Origin: Elusimicrobiota bacterium
Lineage (GTDB): Bacteria > Elusimicrobiota > Elusimicrobia > JACQPE01
Reading direction: 5' to 3'
Length of the DNA: 38,745 bases
NCBI GenBank assembly: GCA_016205025.1
Contig: JACQJO010000081.1
Span: 1-38,745 of the forward strand
In this document: positions 24,632 to 31,731 of the stretch, piece by piece
Layout: the number at the start of each line of letters is the position of its first letter
Numbering within the stretch: the stretch's first letter is position 1
Notes under the pieces: model-generated
Database searches by the model: none
What the model was told of the DNA's origin: nothing
Seen by the model: the letters and a program-made list of their open reading frames with translations, nothing else
Made by a program: the position numbers and the translations under genes

Positions 24632-25650
24632 TGCCTCCCCCTATTGCGGTTGTCACCGGCGGCGCCGGTTTTATCGGCAGCCACATGGTTGATCTTTTGT
24701 TGGGGCAAGGCTATCGAGTGCGCGTGATTGACAACCTTTCGGGCGGCCGCGCCGAAAATTTAGCTCACCATAAAACCAATCCGGATCTTGCTCTGGACGT
24801 TCGCGACATCACCGGGCTTAATTGCGGCGACGGTCTGTTTAAAGATGCCGATTATATTTTTCATTTTGCCGGCATCGGCGACATTGTTCCTTCCATTGAA
24901 CGCCCGGTTTCTTATCTTAATACCAATGTGATGGGCACGGTGCGCACGCTTGAGGCGGCCCGTTCGGCCGGTGTCAAAAAATTTGTGTACGCCTCCTCCT
25001 CCTCTTGTTACGGCTTGGCCGCGGAGCTGCCGACAACGGAGGACTGCCCTATCGATCCCCAATATCCTTATGCGTTGAGCAAATACATGGGCGAACAGGC
25101 CGTTTTTCATTGGGGGCGCGTTTACCGAACCCCGGTTGTTTCGATCAGGATTTTTAACGCTTACGGACCCCGCTCGCGCACCAGCGGCGCTTATGGAGCT
25201 GTTTTCGGTGTTTTTCTGAAACAGAAATTGGCAAACCAACCCTTCACGGTTGTGGGCGATGGAGAGCAGACGCGAGATTTTGTTTTTGCCACCGATCTCG
25301 CCCGGGCCTTTTGGTTGGGCGCGATTTCGGATCGCACCAATGAGATTTATAACGTTGGCGCTGGCCGGCCGCAGTCGGTCAATAAGCTGGTGGAATTGTT
25401 GGGCGGCGGTTCCGTTGTTCATTTGCCTAAACGGCCCGGCGAACCGGACTGCACCTGGGCCGACATCGCCAAAATAAAAGCGCAGTTGGGGTGGTCGCCG
25501 CAGGTTCCCCTTGAAGAAGGCGTTGCCGTTATGTTGAAACACATTGATTACTGGAAGAACGCGCCTTTATGGGACCCTGTTTCCATCGCGGCTGCTACCC
25601 AGACTTGGTTTAAAGCTTTATCAACGGAGGCTCTTTGTGATCAGCGGTGA
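24631..25650 (+). CDS. UDP-hexose 4-epimerase-like NAD-dependent epimerase
   Basis: A 339-residue extended SDR: VVTGGAGFIGSHMVDLLL, VRVIDNLSGGRAENL, a DVRDI motif, FVYASSSSCYG, YALSKYMGEQ with catalytic Tyr-Lys, and RIFNAYGPRS followed by GDGEQTRDFVFATDLARAF. These match GalE/WbpP-like UDP-hexose epimerases. ATG 24631 overlaps the previous stop (GTGATG); GTG 24628 would add one residue. Its 3' end overlaps the HldE-like gene by 14 bases. Its product could feed any of the nucleotide-sugar branches. Confidence 0.85.
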   Translation: MPPPIAVVTGGAGFIGSHMVDLLLGQGYRVRVIDNLSGGRAENLAHHKTNPDLALDVRDITGLNCGDGLFKDADYIFHFAGIGDIVPSIERPVSYLNTNVMGTVRTLEAARSAGVKKFVYASSSSCYGLAAELPTTEDCPIDPQYPYALSKYMGEQAVFHWGRVYRTPVVSIRIFNAYGPRSRTSGAYGAVFGVFLKQKLANQPFTVVGDGEQTRDFVFATDLARAFWLGAISDRTNEIYNVGAGRPQSVNKLVELLGGGSVVHLPKRPGEPDCTWADIAKIKAQLGWSPQVPLEEGVAVMLKHIDYWKNAPLWDPVSIAAATQTWFKALSTEALCDQR

Positions 25651-27175
25651 CAGCAGTTATCGCCGTAAGATAAAAACCCGAGAGGAGCTCCGGACTATTC
25701 TTGGCCCTCGCCCTCGTGCCCGCAAGGCGATCATGTGCCACGGTACCTTTGACATCGTTCATCCCGGCCATGTCCGTCATTTGATGTACGCCCGGGAAAA
25801 AGCCGACATTATGATTGCCAGCTTAACCTGCGACGCTTTCATCACCAAAGCGAATTTTCGCCCTTTTGTTCCGGAAGAGTTGCGAGCCATGAATTTGGCG
25901 GCCTTGGAAATCGTTGATTACGTCATTATTGATCGCAATGCCACACCGCTTGAGAACTTGAAGTATTTGCAGCCGGATTACTTCGCTAAAGGTTACGAAT
26001 ATTTTAAAGACGGACTGCACCCCAAGACAAGCGAAGAAAATCAGGTGATTGAATCCTATGGCGGTGAAATTATTTTTACACCGGGCGACGTCGTGTATTC
26101 CTCGTCCGCGTTCATCGAAATGGCCCCTCCGCGTATCACCGCGGAAAAATTGGCCACGCTCATGGAGGCCGAAGGCGTGACATTTGACGCCCTGCGTGAC
26201 GCGCTGGCCAAGTTTCAGGATGCCCGGGTCCATGTCGCGGGCGACACGATTGTGGACTCCTATTCTTATGGAACCTTGACCGGCGGAACGGCCAAAACCC
26301 CTACCTTTAGCATTAAGCATGAGCATCAGGTGGATTTTTCCGGCGGTGCCGCCGTGGTTTCCAAGCACATCCGCAAGGCGGGCGCTACGGTGAAATTTTC
26401 AACGGTGATGGGTCAGGATATGCTGCAAGGCTTTGTAGTAAATGATTTAAGGGCGCAGGGGATTGAGTGCCACGTGGCGGTGGATCACACTAGGCCAACC
26501 ACTCAAAAAATAGCTTATATCGCGGGCGGCTACCGGATGCTCAAGGTGGACAAGCTTGACAATCGGCCCATCTCGGACAAAATTTTAGAGCAACTCAAGG
26601 CGTCGCTGGCCGATAGTCAAGTGGATGCTTTTGTTTTTAGTGATTTTCGGCACGGCATTTTTAACCGTCAAACAATTCCGCAGTTGACCGAGTGTCTGCC
26701 CGCCGAAGCATTGAAGGTAGCGGACAGTCAGGTGGCCAGCCGCTGGGGCAATATTTTGGATTTCGCGGGTTTTGATTTGATTACGCCCAATGAACGGGAA
26801 GCGCGTTTCGCTTTGGGCGATCAAGATTCCGTGGTCAGGCCATTGGCGCTTGAACTTTACACCAGAGCCCGGTGTAAATTTTTAATCATGAAGTTAGGCG
26901 AACGCGGCATCGTCGCTTACCGGCCCAACGAAGAACGGGCTTTTTTGACGGTGGACAGCTTTGTGGACAAACTGGTGGACGCGGTGGGCGCCGGCGACGC
27001 GCTCCTGGCGTACGCCACGCTGGCTTTAGTGTCCACAAAATCGGAAGTGATCGCCTCCATCTTGGGGTCTATGGCGGCGGCCGTCGCTTGTGAGAAGGAC
27101 GGCAATAACCCGGTGGCTCCCGAAGATGTTTTGAGTAAGATCGACACGGTTGAAAAACAGGTTCAGTACGCATGA
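25637..27175 (+). CDS. HldE-like bifunctional protein with reversed domains (nucleotidyltransferase, then PfkB kinase)
   Basis: A 512-residue fusion. Residues ~28-165 form a cytidylyltransferase/HldE-C-type nucleotidyltransferase (CHGTFDIVHPGHVRHL, with the HxGH site at 42-45, and KGYEYFKDG). Residues ~195-512 form a ribokinase/PfkB-type kinase (VHVAGDTIVDSYSYG, FSGGAAVVSKHIRKAGA, VDAVGAGDALLAYATLA with catalytic Asp454). Escherichia coli HldE has the opposite order, kinase first. The pair would phosphorylate heptose-7-phosphate at C1 and attach a nucleotide after GmhB action. GTG 25637 is chosen because ACGGAGG lies just upstream and the ~31 residues before it are not conserved. Its stop overlaps the next gene as ATGA. 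Confidence 0.85.
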   Translation: MISGDSSYRRKIKTREELRTILGPRPRARKAIMCHGTFDIVHPGHVRHLMYAREKADIMIASLTCDAFITKANFRPFVPEELRAMNLAALEIVDYVIIDRNATPLENLKYLQPDYFAKGYEYFKDGLHPKTSEENQVIESYGGEIIFTPGDVVYSSSAFIEMAPPRITAEKLATLMEAEGVTFDALRDALAKFQDARVHVAGDTIVDSYSYGTLTGGTAKTPTFSIKHEHQVDFSGGAAVVSKHIRKAGATVKFSTVMGQDMLQGFVVNDLRAQGIECHVAVDHTRPTTQKIAYIAGGYRMLKVDKLDNRPISDKILEQLKASLADSQVDAFVFSDFRHGIFNRQTIPQLTECLPAEALKVADSQVASRWGNILDFAGFDLITPNEREARFALGDQDSVVRPLALELYTRARCKFLIMKLGERGIVAYRPNEERAFLTVDSFVDKLVDAVGAGDALLAYATLALVSTKSEVIASILGSMAAAVACEKDGNNPVAPEDVLSKIDTVEKQVQYA

Positions 27176-28098
27176 GGGTCGTTGTCGCCGGTTTAGGCGT
27201 CCAGGGCAACAAGCGCGCTTTGATCGCGGGCGCGGAAGTCGTGGCGACTTGCGACCCTGTTAATCCCGCCGCCAAGCATAAATCGATCAAGGGTATTCCT
27301 CTGGAAAGTTTTGACGCCGCGCTGGTTTGCGTTCCTGACCAGGCGAAATTTGGCGTTATTGAGTACTTATTGGCCAACGGCAAGCATGTTTTGGTGGAAA
27401 AACCTTTATTGTCAGCCAATGAATCCGAAATTATCAATCTCACGGAAACGGCCCGCTCCAAGAATATCGTTTGTTACACCGCTTACAACCATCGCTTTGA
27501 GCCCCATATCGCGCGGTTAAAAGAGATTTTGGATTCCGGTGTTTTGGGGGCCGTTTATTCGGCGCGTTTTTTTTACGGCAATGGCACTGCGCGCGATGTC
27601 CGGCAGTCCCCCTGGCGCGATCAAGGTTTAGGCGTGCTTTCCGATCTGGGCTCTCATTTGCTCGACACCGCGCTTTTTCTTTTTGGAGACAAGGCGGGGC
27701 CTTTTGAAATATGGAATAGCAATCAATTTGAGAACCGCTCGTTAGACCATGTTGTTTTTGGCTCCAAGAACCGGCCGGTTTTGCAGTTGGAAGCCACCCT
27801 GCTGTCTTGGCGCAACACATTTACCGCTGATATTTTCGCAGATAAGGGCACCGCCCATATCCATGGATTGTGCAAATGGGGTCCGAGCGTTCTGACCTTG
27901 CGCAAAAGAAAACTTCCGAGCGGAAAACCCCAAGAAGAGTCCTGGACGCTGGAGTGCCCGGACCCAACCTGGGCCCAGGAGTACCAATATTTCAAAAAGT
28001 TGTGCCAAGAAGGCCGGACCAATCTTCACAACGATATTTGGATTAATGCCGTTTTAAACGAACTGGCCCGTCCCGCCGGCGTTGAGTCGCTGGCATGA
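27172..28098 (+). CDS. Gfo/Idh/MocA-family oxidoreductase (second)
   Basis: A 308-residue NAD(P)-dependent oxidoreductase with MRVVVAGLGVQGNKRALI, VCVPDQAKF, HVLVEKPLLSANES (EKP motif), YNHRFEPHIARLK, and SDLGSHLLDTALFLFG containing the usual substrate-site histidine. It lies between the HldE-like gene and a nucleotide-sugar dehydrogenase-like gene, with ATGA overlaps on both sides, so it probably oxidises or reduces a ring carbon of the same nucleotide sugar. It is only distantly similar to the protein at 2535. The substrate cannot be named. Confidence 0.82.
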   Translation: MRVVVAGLGVQGNKRALIAGAEVVATCDPVNPAAKHKSIKGIPLESFDAALVCVPDQAKFGVIEYLLANGKHVLVEKPLLSANESEIINLTETARSKNIVCYTAYNHRFEPHIARLKEILDSGVLGAVYSARFFYGNGTARDVRQSPWRDQGLGVLSDLGSHLLDTALFLFGDKAGPFEIWNSNQFENRSLDHVVFGSKNRPVLQLEATLLSWRNTFTADIFADKGTAHIHGLCKWGPSVLTLRKRKLPSGKPQEESWTLECPDPTWAQEYQYFKKLCQEGRTNLHNDIWINAVLNELARPAGVESLA

Positions 28099-29387
28099 TC
28101 GGTTTTGCCGGCCTTTCTCATTTAGGGGTTGTTTCGAGCATAGCGGCTGCGTCTAAAGGTTTTAAGGTTATCGCTTTTGATAAAAACCGGGAGTTTTGTG
28201 AAAGTTTAAGCCAGGGCCGTTTACCCATCTTAGAGCCCAATTTGGCCGAAACGCTGGCGGCTAATCAAGGCGGCCTAAATTTTACGCCTCATGCGGCCGA
28301 TCTTGGTTCCTGCGACGTTGTTTATTTTTCACTCGATATCCCAACCGATGATGTCAATGGCAGCGATTTGGCGCCCTTAAAGGCATTGATCGATGAGGTT
28401 GCCCCTTATCTTAAAGAAGGAGCCTCGCTTGTTGTCTTAAGCCAGGTTCCGCCAGGATTCACCAGGGGGCTCCAAGCACGCCTGCGCGAGCGGCTGCCGG
28501 GGCGCTCGTTGAAATTGTTTTATCAGGTAGAGACATTGATTTTTGGACGCGCCCTGGAGCGCGCACTGGAGCCCGAGCGTTTCATGGTGGGATGCGTTGA
28601 CCCGAATGCCGCCCTGCCCCCGGAATATTTTAATTTCCTCAAAGCGTTTAATTGCCCGATTTTGGTCATGAAATATGAAAGCGCCGAGTTGGCCAAAATT
28701 TCAATCAACGCTTTCTTGGCGGCTTCGGTCAGCACGACGAATATGCTGGCCGAAATTTGCGAGAAGGTGAATGCCGATTGGTTCGAGATCGCCCCGGCCT
28801 TGCATCTGGATAAGCGCATCGGGCCCAATGCCTATCTTGCCCCCGGCCTCGGAATTGCGGGCGGCAATATTGAGCGGGACCTTGAAACATTGAAATCATT
28901 GGCATCGGCGCATGGCGCTGATGAGGGCGTGGCCGCGGCGTTCATTAATCACAGCCGTTACCGGCGCGATTGGGTTTTGCGGGTTTTAAGCGACCAAGCG
29001 CTTTCCCGTCATGAGCGGCCGGTCGTGGCTGTTTGGGGCTTGGCTTATAAGCCTAATACAAAATCCATTAAAAATTCACCGTCACTGGCTTTGCTGAATT
29101 CTTTAGAGGGCGTTAGCGTGCGATTTTACGATCCACAGGTTGTTTGGCAGGGCTCTTTATCGGCCCGTCCGTCCGCCAATGCTTTGGAAGCCTGCCGCGG
29201 CGCCCACGCCTTGGTGATCATGACCCCCTGGGAGGAGTTTGCGGCGATCGCAACCTCGGATGTTTTGAGCAGTTTGTCTGGTTCCTTGATCATTGATCCT
29301 TATGGCCTTTGGTCCGGGCGGGATTTCACGGGAACCGGAGTTTCTTATCACACACTGGGCCGCCCGGTTTTAGGAGGGCGTTTATGA
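28095..29387 (+). CDS. UDP-glucose/GDP-mannose dehydrogenase-family protein lacking the catalytic cysteine
   Basis: A 430-residue protein with the three-domain layout of nucleotide-sugar 6-dehydrogenases: N-terminal NAD domain (MIGFAGLSHLGVVSSIAAASKG, LPILEPNLAE), central helix AKISINAFLAASVSTTN retaining K201 and N205, and a C-terminal domain (VWGLAYKPNTKSIKNSPSLALL). The active-site loop normally reads GGSCFPKD; here the equivalent segment is GGNIERD, so Cys258 is replaced by Asn and the Lys by Arg261, while Asp262 stays. Without the thiol nucleophile the usual two-step oxidation to an acid is unlikely. It may catalyse a single oxidation or another NAD-linked step. The epimerase gene begins on its stop codon. 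Confidence 0.8.
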   Translation: MIGFAGLSHLGVVSSIAAASKGFKVIAFDKNREFCESLSQGRLPILEPNLAETLAANQGGLNFTPHAADLGSCDVVYFSLDIPTDDVNGSDLAPLKALIDEVAPYLKEGASLVVLSQVPPGFTRGLQARLRERLPGRSLKLFYQVETLIFGRALERALEPERFMVGCVDPNAALPPEYFNFLKAFNCPILVMKYESAELAKISINAFLAASVSTTNMLAEICEKVNADWFEIAPALHLDKRIGPNAYLAPGLGIAGGNIERDLETLKSLASAHGADEGVAAAFINHSRYRRDWVLRVLSDQALSRHERPVVAVWGLAYKPNTKSIKNSPSLALLNSLEGVSVRFYDPQVVWQGSLSARPSANALEACRGAHALVIMTPWEEFAAIATSDVLSSLSGSLIIDPYGLWSGRDFTGTGVSYHTLGRPVLGGRL

Positions 29388-30451
29388 TGAAGTTGAGAAA
29401 TTCCGCTACAGCTTCCCCTGCCCGCGTTGTGATCCTGGGCGGCTCCGGATTTATCGGTTCGCACCTGACGCGCTATTTTCAAGAGGGCGTCGAAACGATA
29501 GGGTTTAGCGGCGGGGAGTCACCCTTGAACCCAGTAGCGGAGAGGGGCCCCGCGAGCACGCGGGGAGAACCGACGGGACTGGTTCTCGGGTCTGGGGGCA
29601 AGGGTGACTCCCCGCCGCTAAACCTTTACTTCGAAACGGTCAGCCTTTCCTCCAAGGAGCTTGATTTAACGGCGCCCTCGGCTGCCGGCATCTTGGCCGG
29701 CATTATTAAGAAAGAAGACACGCTGATTTTTGCGTCTTGCTTGACGCGGGACAAGGGAGAGGATCTCCCTACGCTCAAGAAAAATTTAGCCATGGCCGAA
29801 AATGTGGGTCTTTTTCTGGAACAACACGGCTGCGGCCATCTGATTTATTTGAGCTCGGATGCCGTTTACAAGGACGGCCTAGCCTTGGTGCGCGAGGATT
29901 CCGAGTGCAAGCCCGGCGGCCTTTACGGAATGACGCATGTGATGCGCGAGGCGATGATGGCGCATTCATCAAATAAAACCGGCGTTCCTTTGGCCATTTT
30001 GCGCCCCTGCGGGGTGCATGGACCGGGCGATACTCACAATGGATACGGCCCGAACCGTTTTTTAAGAACAGCCCTTGCCAAGGGCAAGATTTTTTTATTC
30101 GGCCGCGGTGAAGAAACGCGCGATCATATTTTCGTGGGGGACATTTGCCGTTTGATCGGGCTGTGCGCCGCTCATGGGGGCGCCGGAACGCTCAATTTAG
30201 CCTCCGGCCGGGCGCATAGCTTTTTGGAAGTAGCGCAAGCCGTTGTCGGCGCGGTTGATAAGCCGGTTGAAATCGAATATTTGGCGCGAAGCGGACCCAT
30301 TACGCACCGCCATTTTGACGTAACCGCGATCCTGCGGATTTTCCCGCAGTTTAAATTTACCGGCCTTGAGGAAGGCTTAAAGCAAACGCTCCAAGCAACC
30401 ACCGCGATCCCCGTCGGAGGTAGCGGTTTAGCGCAGGGGAGTCACCCTTGA
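29384..30451 (+). CDS. NAD-dependent epimerase carrying an in-frame palindromic insertion and an altered C-terminus
   Basis: A 355-residue extended SDR with VVILGGSGFIGSHLTRYF, LIYLSSDAVYKDG, YGMTHVMRE (the Lys of YxxxK appears absent: YGMTH), RPCGVHGPGDTH and RDHIFVGDICRLIG. Residues 38-82 are encoded by the palindromic element at 29497-29629; removing it and one flanking repeat restores EGVETVSLSS, a normal linker, because the insert adds exactly 141 bases. A second element (30420-30552) enters the last codons; without it the protein would end PVGATS, and now ends GSGLAQGSHP. ATG 29384 has a strong AGGAGGG ribosome site. Activity after the insertions, and given the missing Lys, is uncertain. 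Confidence 0.8.
   Translation: MMKLRNSATASPARVVILGGSGFIGSHLTRYFQEGVETIGFSGGESPLNPVAERGPASTRGEPTGLVLGSGGKGDSPPLNLYFETVSLSSKELDLTAPSAAGILAGIIKKEDTLIFASCLTRDKGEDLPTLKKNLAMAENVGLFLEQHGCGHLIYLSSDAVYKDGLALVREDSECKPGGLYGMTHVMREAMMAHSSNKTGVPLAILRPCGVHGPGDTHNGYGPNRFLRTALAKGKIFLFGRGEETRDHIFVGDICRLIGLCAAHGGAGTLNLASGRAHSFLEVAQAVVGAVDKPVEIEYLARSGPITHRHFDVTAILRIFPQFKFTGLEEGLKQTLQATTAIPVGGSGLAQGSHP
29497..29629 (+). mobile_element. Palindromic MITE-like element, copy 2 (inside a gene)
   Basis: A 133-bp element with perfect 25-bp outer arms (29502-29526 pairing with 29600-29624) and an inner hairpin (29548-29553 with 29560-29565). The right end reads GTAA on the complementary strand. The flanks GTCGAAAC (29489-29496) and TTCGAAAC (29630-29637) match at seven of eight positions, consistent with a target-site duplication. 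It has no stop codon in the frame of the host gene. Compared with copies 1 and 3, two outer-arm base pairs are changed on both sides. Confidence 0.88.
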
Positions 30452-30552
30452 ACCCAGTAGCGGAGGGGGACCCGTTCAGCAGAACGGGGGAACCGCCGGG
30501 ACTGGTTCCCGGGTCTGGGGGCAAGGGTGACTCCCCTGCGCTAAACCCTTAC
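30420..30552 (+). mobile_element. Palindromic MITE-like element, copy 3 (at a gene end)
   Basis: A 133-bp element with perfect 25-bp arms (30425-30449 pairing with 30523-30547) and an inner hairpin CCCGTTC/GAACGGG (30471-30477 with 30482-30488). The flanks CGTCGGAG and CATTGGAG match at six of eight positions, a decayed duplication. It is in the same orientation as copy 2 and lies 790 bases downstream. Its TGA at 30449-30451 ends the epimerase gene early. Confidence 0.87.
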
Positions 30553-30593
30553 CATTGGAGCGACGAGTTAGCCTGATGAATCTAAAAACAGGA

Positions 30594-30599
30594 TATAAT
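30594..30599 (+). promoter_or_regulatory. Candidate promoter -10 box (TATAAT)
   Basis: A perfect TATAAT stands 22 bases before the aminotransferase start in the only other sizeable gap of the array (30452-30621, mostly filled by the palindromic element). No good -35 box is seen 16-18 bases upstream, so the promoter may be weak. It could restart transcription downstream of the stable palindrome. Confidence 0.45.
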
Positions 30600-30621
30600 T
30601 GCATCGTCATTTTCTCTTTTT

Positions 30622-31731
30622 ATGACCACAACTAAGCTGGCCGTACCTTACACCGCTTTTAAACAGGAAGCCTCGGTAATAAAGGAAGAATTATCCGCCG
30701 CTTTTGACAATGTCCTGGAAAGCGGGCGCTATATCATGGGGCCGGAGCTGGCCACTTTTGAGCGGGAATTCGGCGAGATTTGTCAAACCAAATTTGCCCT
30801 CGGCGTTGATAACGGCACCTCCGCCCTGTTCCTTGTTTTACGCAGCCTGGGCCTCAAAAACACCGATGAAGTGATCACGGCGCCCAACTCATTTTTAGCC
30901 TCCGCCTCTTCGATCGCGCTGGCTGGCGCGCGCCCTGCGTTTGCGGATGTCGGCCGCGACGGCAATATTGACCCGGCGCGCTTGGAAGACGCCATTGGGC
31001 CCCGCACTAAAGCCGTCATGCCGGTTCATTTGACCGGCCGCCCGGCGCGCATGCCTGAAATTTTAGAGATTGCCAAGCGCCATAATCTATTTGTGTTGGA
31101 AGACGCGGCCCAGGCGGTGGGCGCCTCTTTAAATGGACGCCCGGTCGGCAGTTGGGGAGATGCCGCTAGTTTCAGCTTGCACCCGTTAAAGAATCTGCAT
31201 GCCTTGGGCGACGGCGGAATGATAGCGACCAGCAGTCAAGATCTTTACAATGATATTCTGAAAGCGCGCAATCATGGTTTGCGCGACCGGGAAACATCGG
31301 ATTTTTGGAGTTATAACTGCCGTTTAGATGAACTGCAGGCCGCTTTCCTGCGCGTGCAGGCGCGTTATTTAGAGGAATGGACCCAAGCGCGCCGCGAAAA
31401 AGCGTTTCGTTACAATGAACTACTGCGCCCTTATGTTGAAGTGCCCGAGGAAGGTCAGGGGGAACGCTGTGTTTATCAGACTTATGTGATTCGCGCCGAA
31501 CGGCGCGATGCCTTGGTTCAATATTTGCGCGACAACGGAGTGGAAGCGCTGGTCCATTACCGCATCTTAATTCCACTGCAACCGGCGGCGCGCGAACTGG
31601 GCTATTCGGCCAATGACTTTCCGGAAGCCGCCCGCCAGGCCGAGCGTATTATCAGCTTGCCGATTTATTCGTCTTTAACCGAGGAACAGCAAGATTATGT
31701 CGCCGAGCTTATCAGGAGCTTTTATGCTTAA
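30622..31731 (+). CDS. DegT-family sugar aminotransferase (second)
   Basis: A 369-residue PLP enzyme: ESGRYIMGPELATFE, LGVDNGTSALFLVL, DEVITAPNSFLASASSIAL, MPVHLTGRPARM, LEDAAQAVGA, and the Schiff-base lysine K190 in LHPLKNLHALGDGGM. The HPLKNL wording places it in the group acting on 3-keto or 4-keto nucleotide sugars, distinct from the LegC-like enzyme at 16687. It overlaps the next DegT gene by 8 bases. Its amino donor is presumably glutamate or glutamine, as in the family; the sugar substrate is unknown. Confidence 0.86.
   Translation: MTTTKLAVPYTAFKQEASVIKEELSAAFDNVLESGRYIMGPELATFEREFGEICQTKFALGVDNGTSALFLVLRSLGLKNTDEVITAPNSFLASASSIALAGARPAFADVGRDGNIDPARLEDAIGPRTKAVMPVHLTGRPARMPEILEIAKRHNLFVLEDAAQAVGASLNGRPVGSWGDAASFSLHPLKNLHALGDGGMIATSSQDLYNDILKARNHGLRDRETSDFWSYNCRLDELQAAFLRVQARYLEEWTQARREKAFRYNELLRPYVEVPEEGQGERCVYQTYVIRAERRDALVQYLRDNGVEALVHYRILIPLQPAARELGYSANDFPEAARQAERIISLPIYSSLTEEQQDYVAELIRSFYA

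Noticed and set aside
24760..25542. 260-codon minus-strand open frame opposite the 4-epimerase
   Set aside because: It is a shadow of a GC-rich coding frame; the plus-strand SDR motifs are complete.
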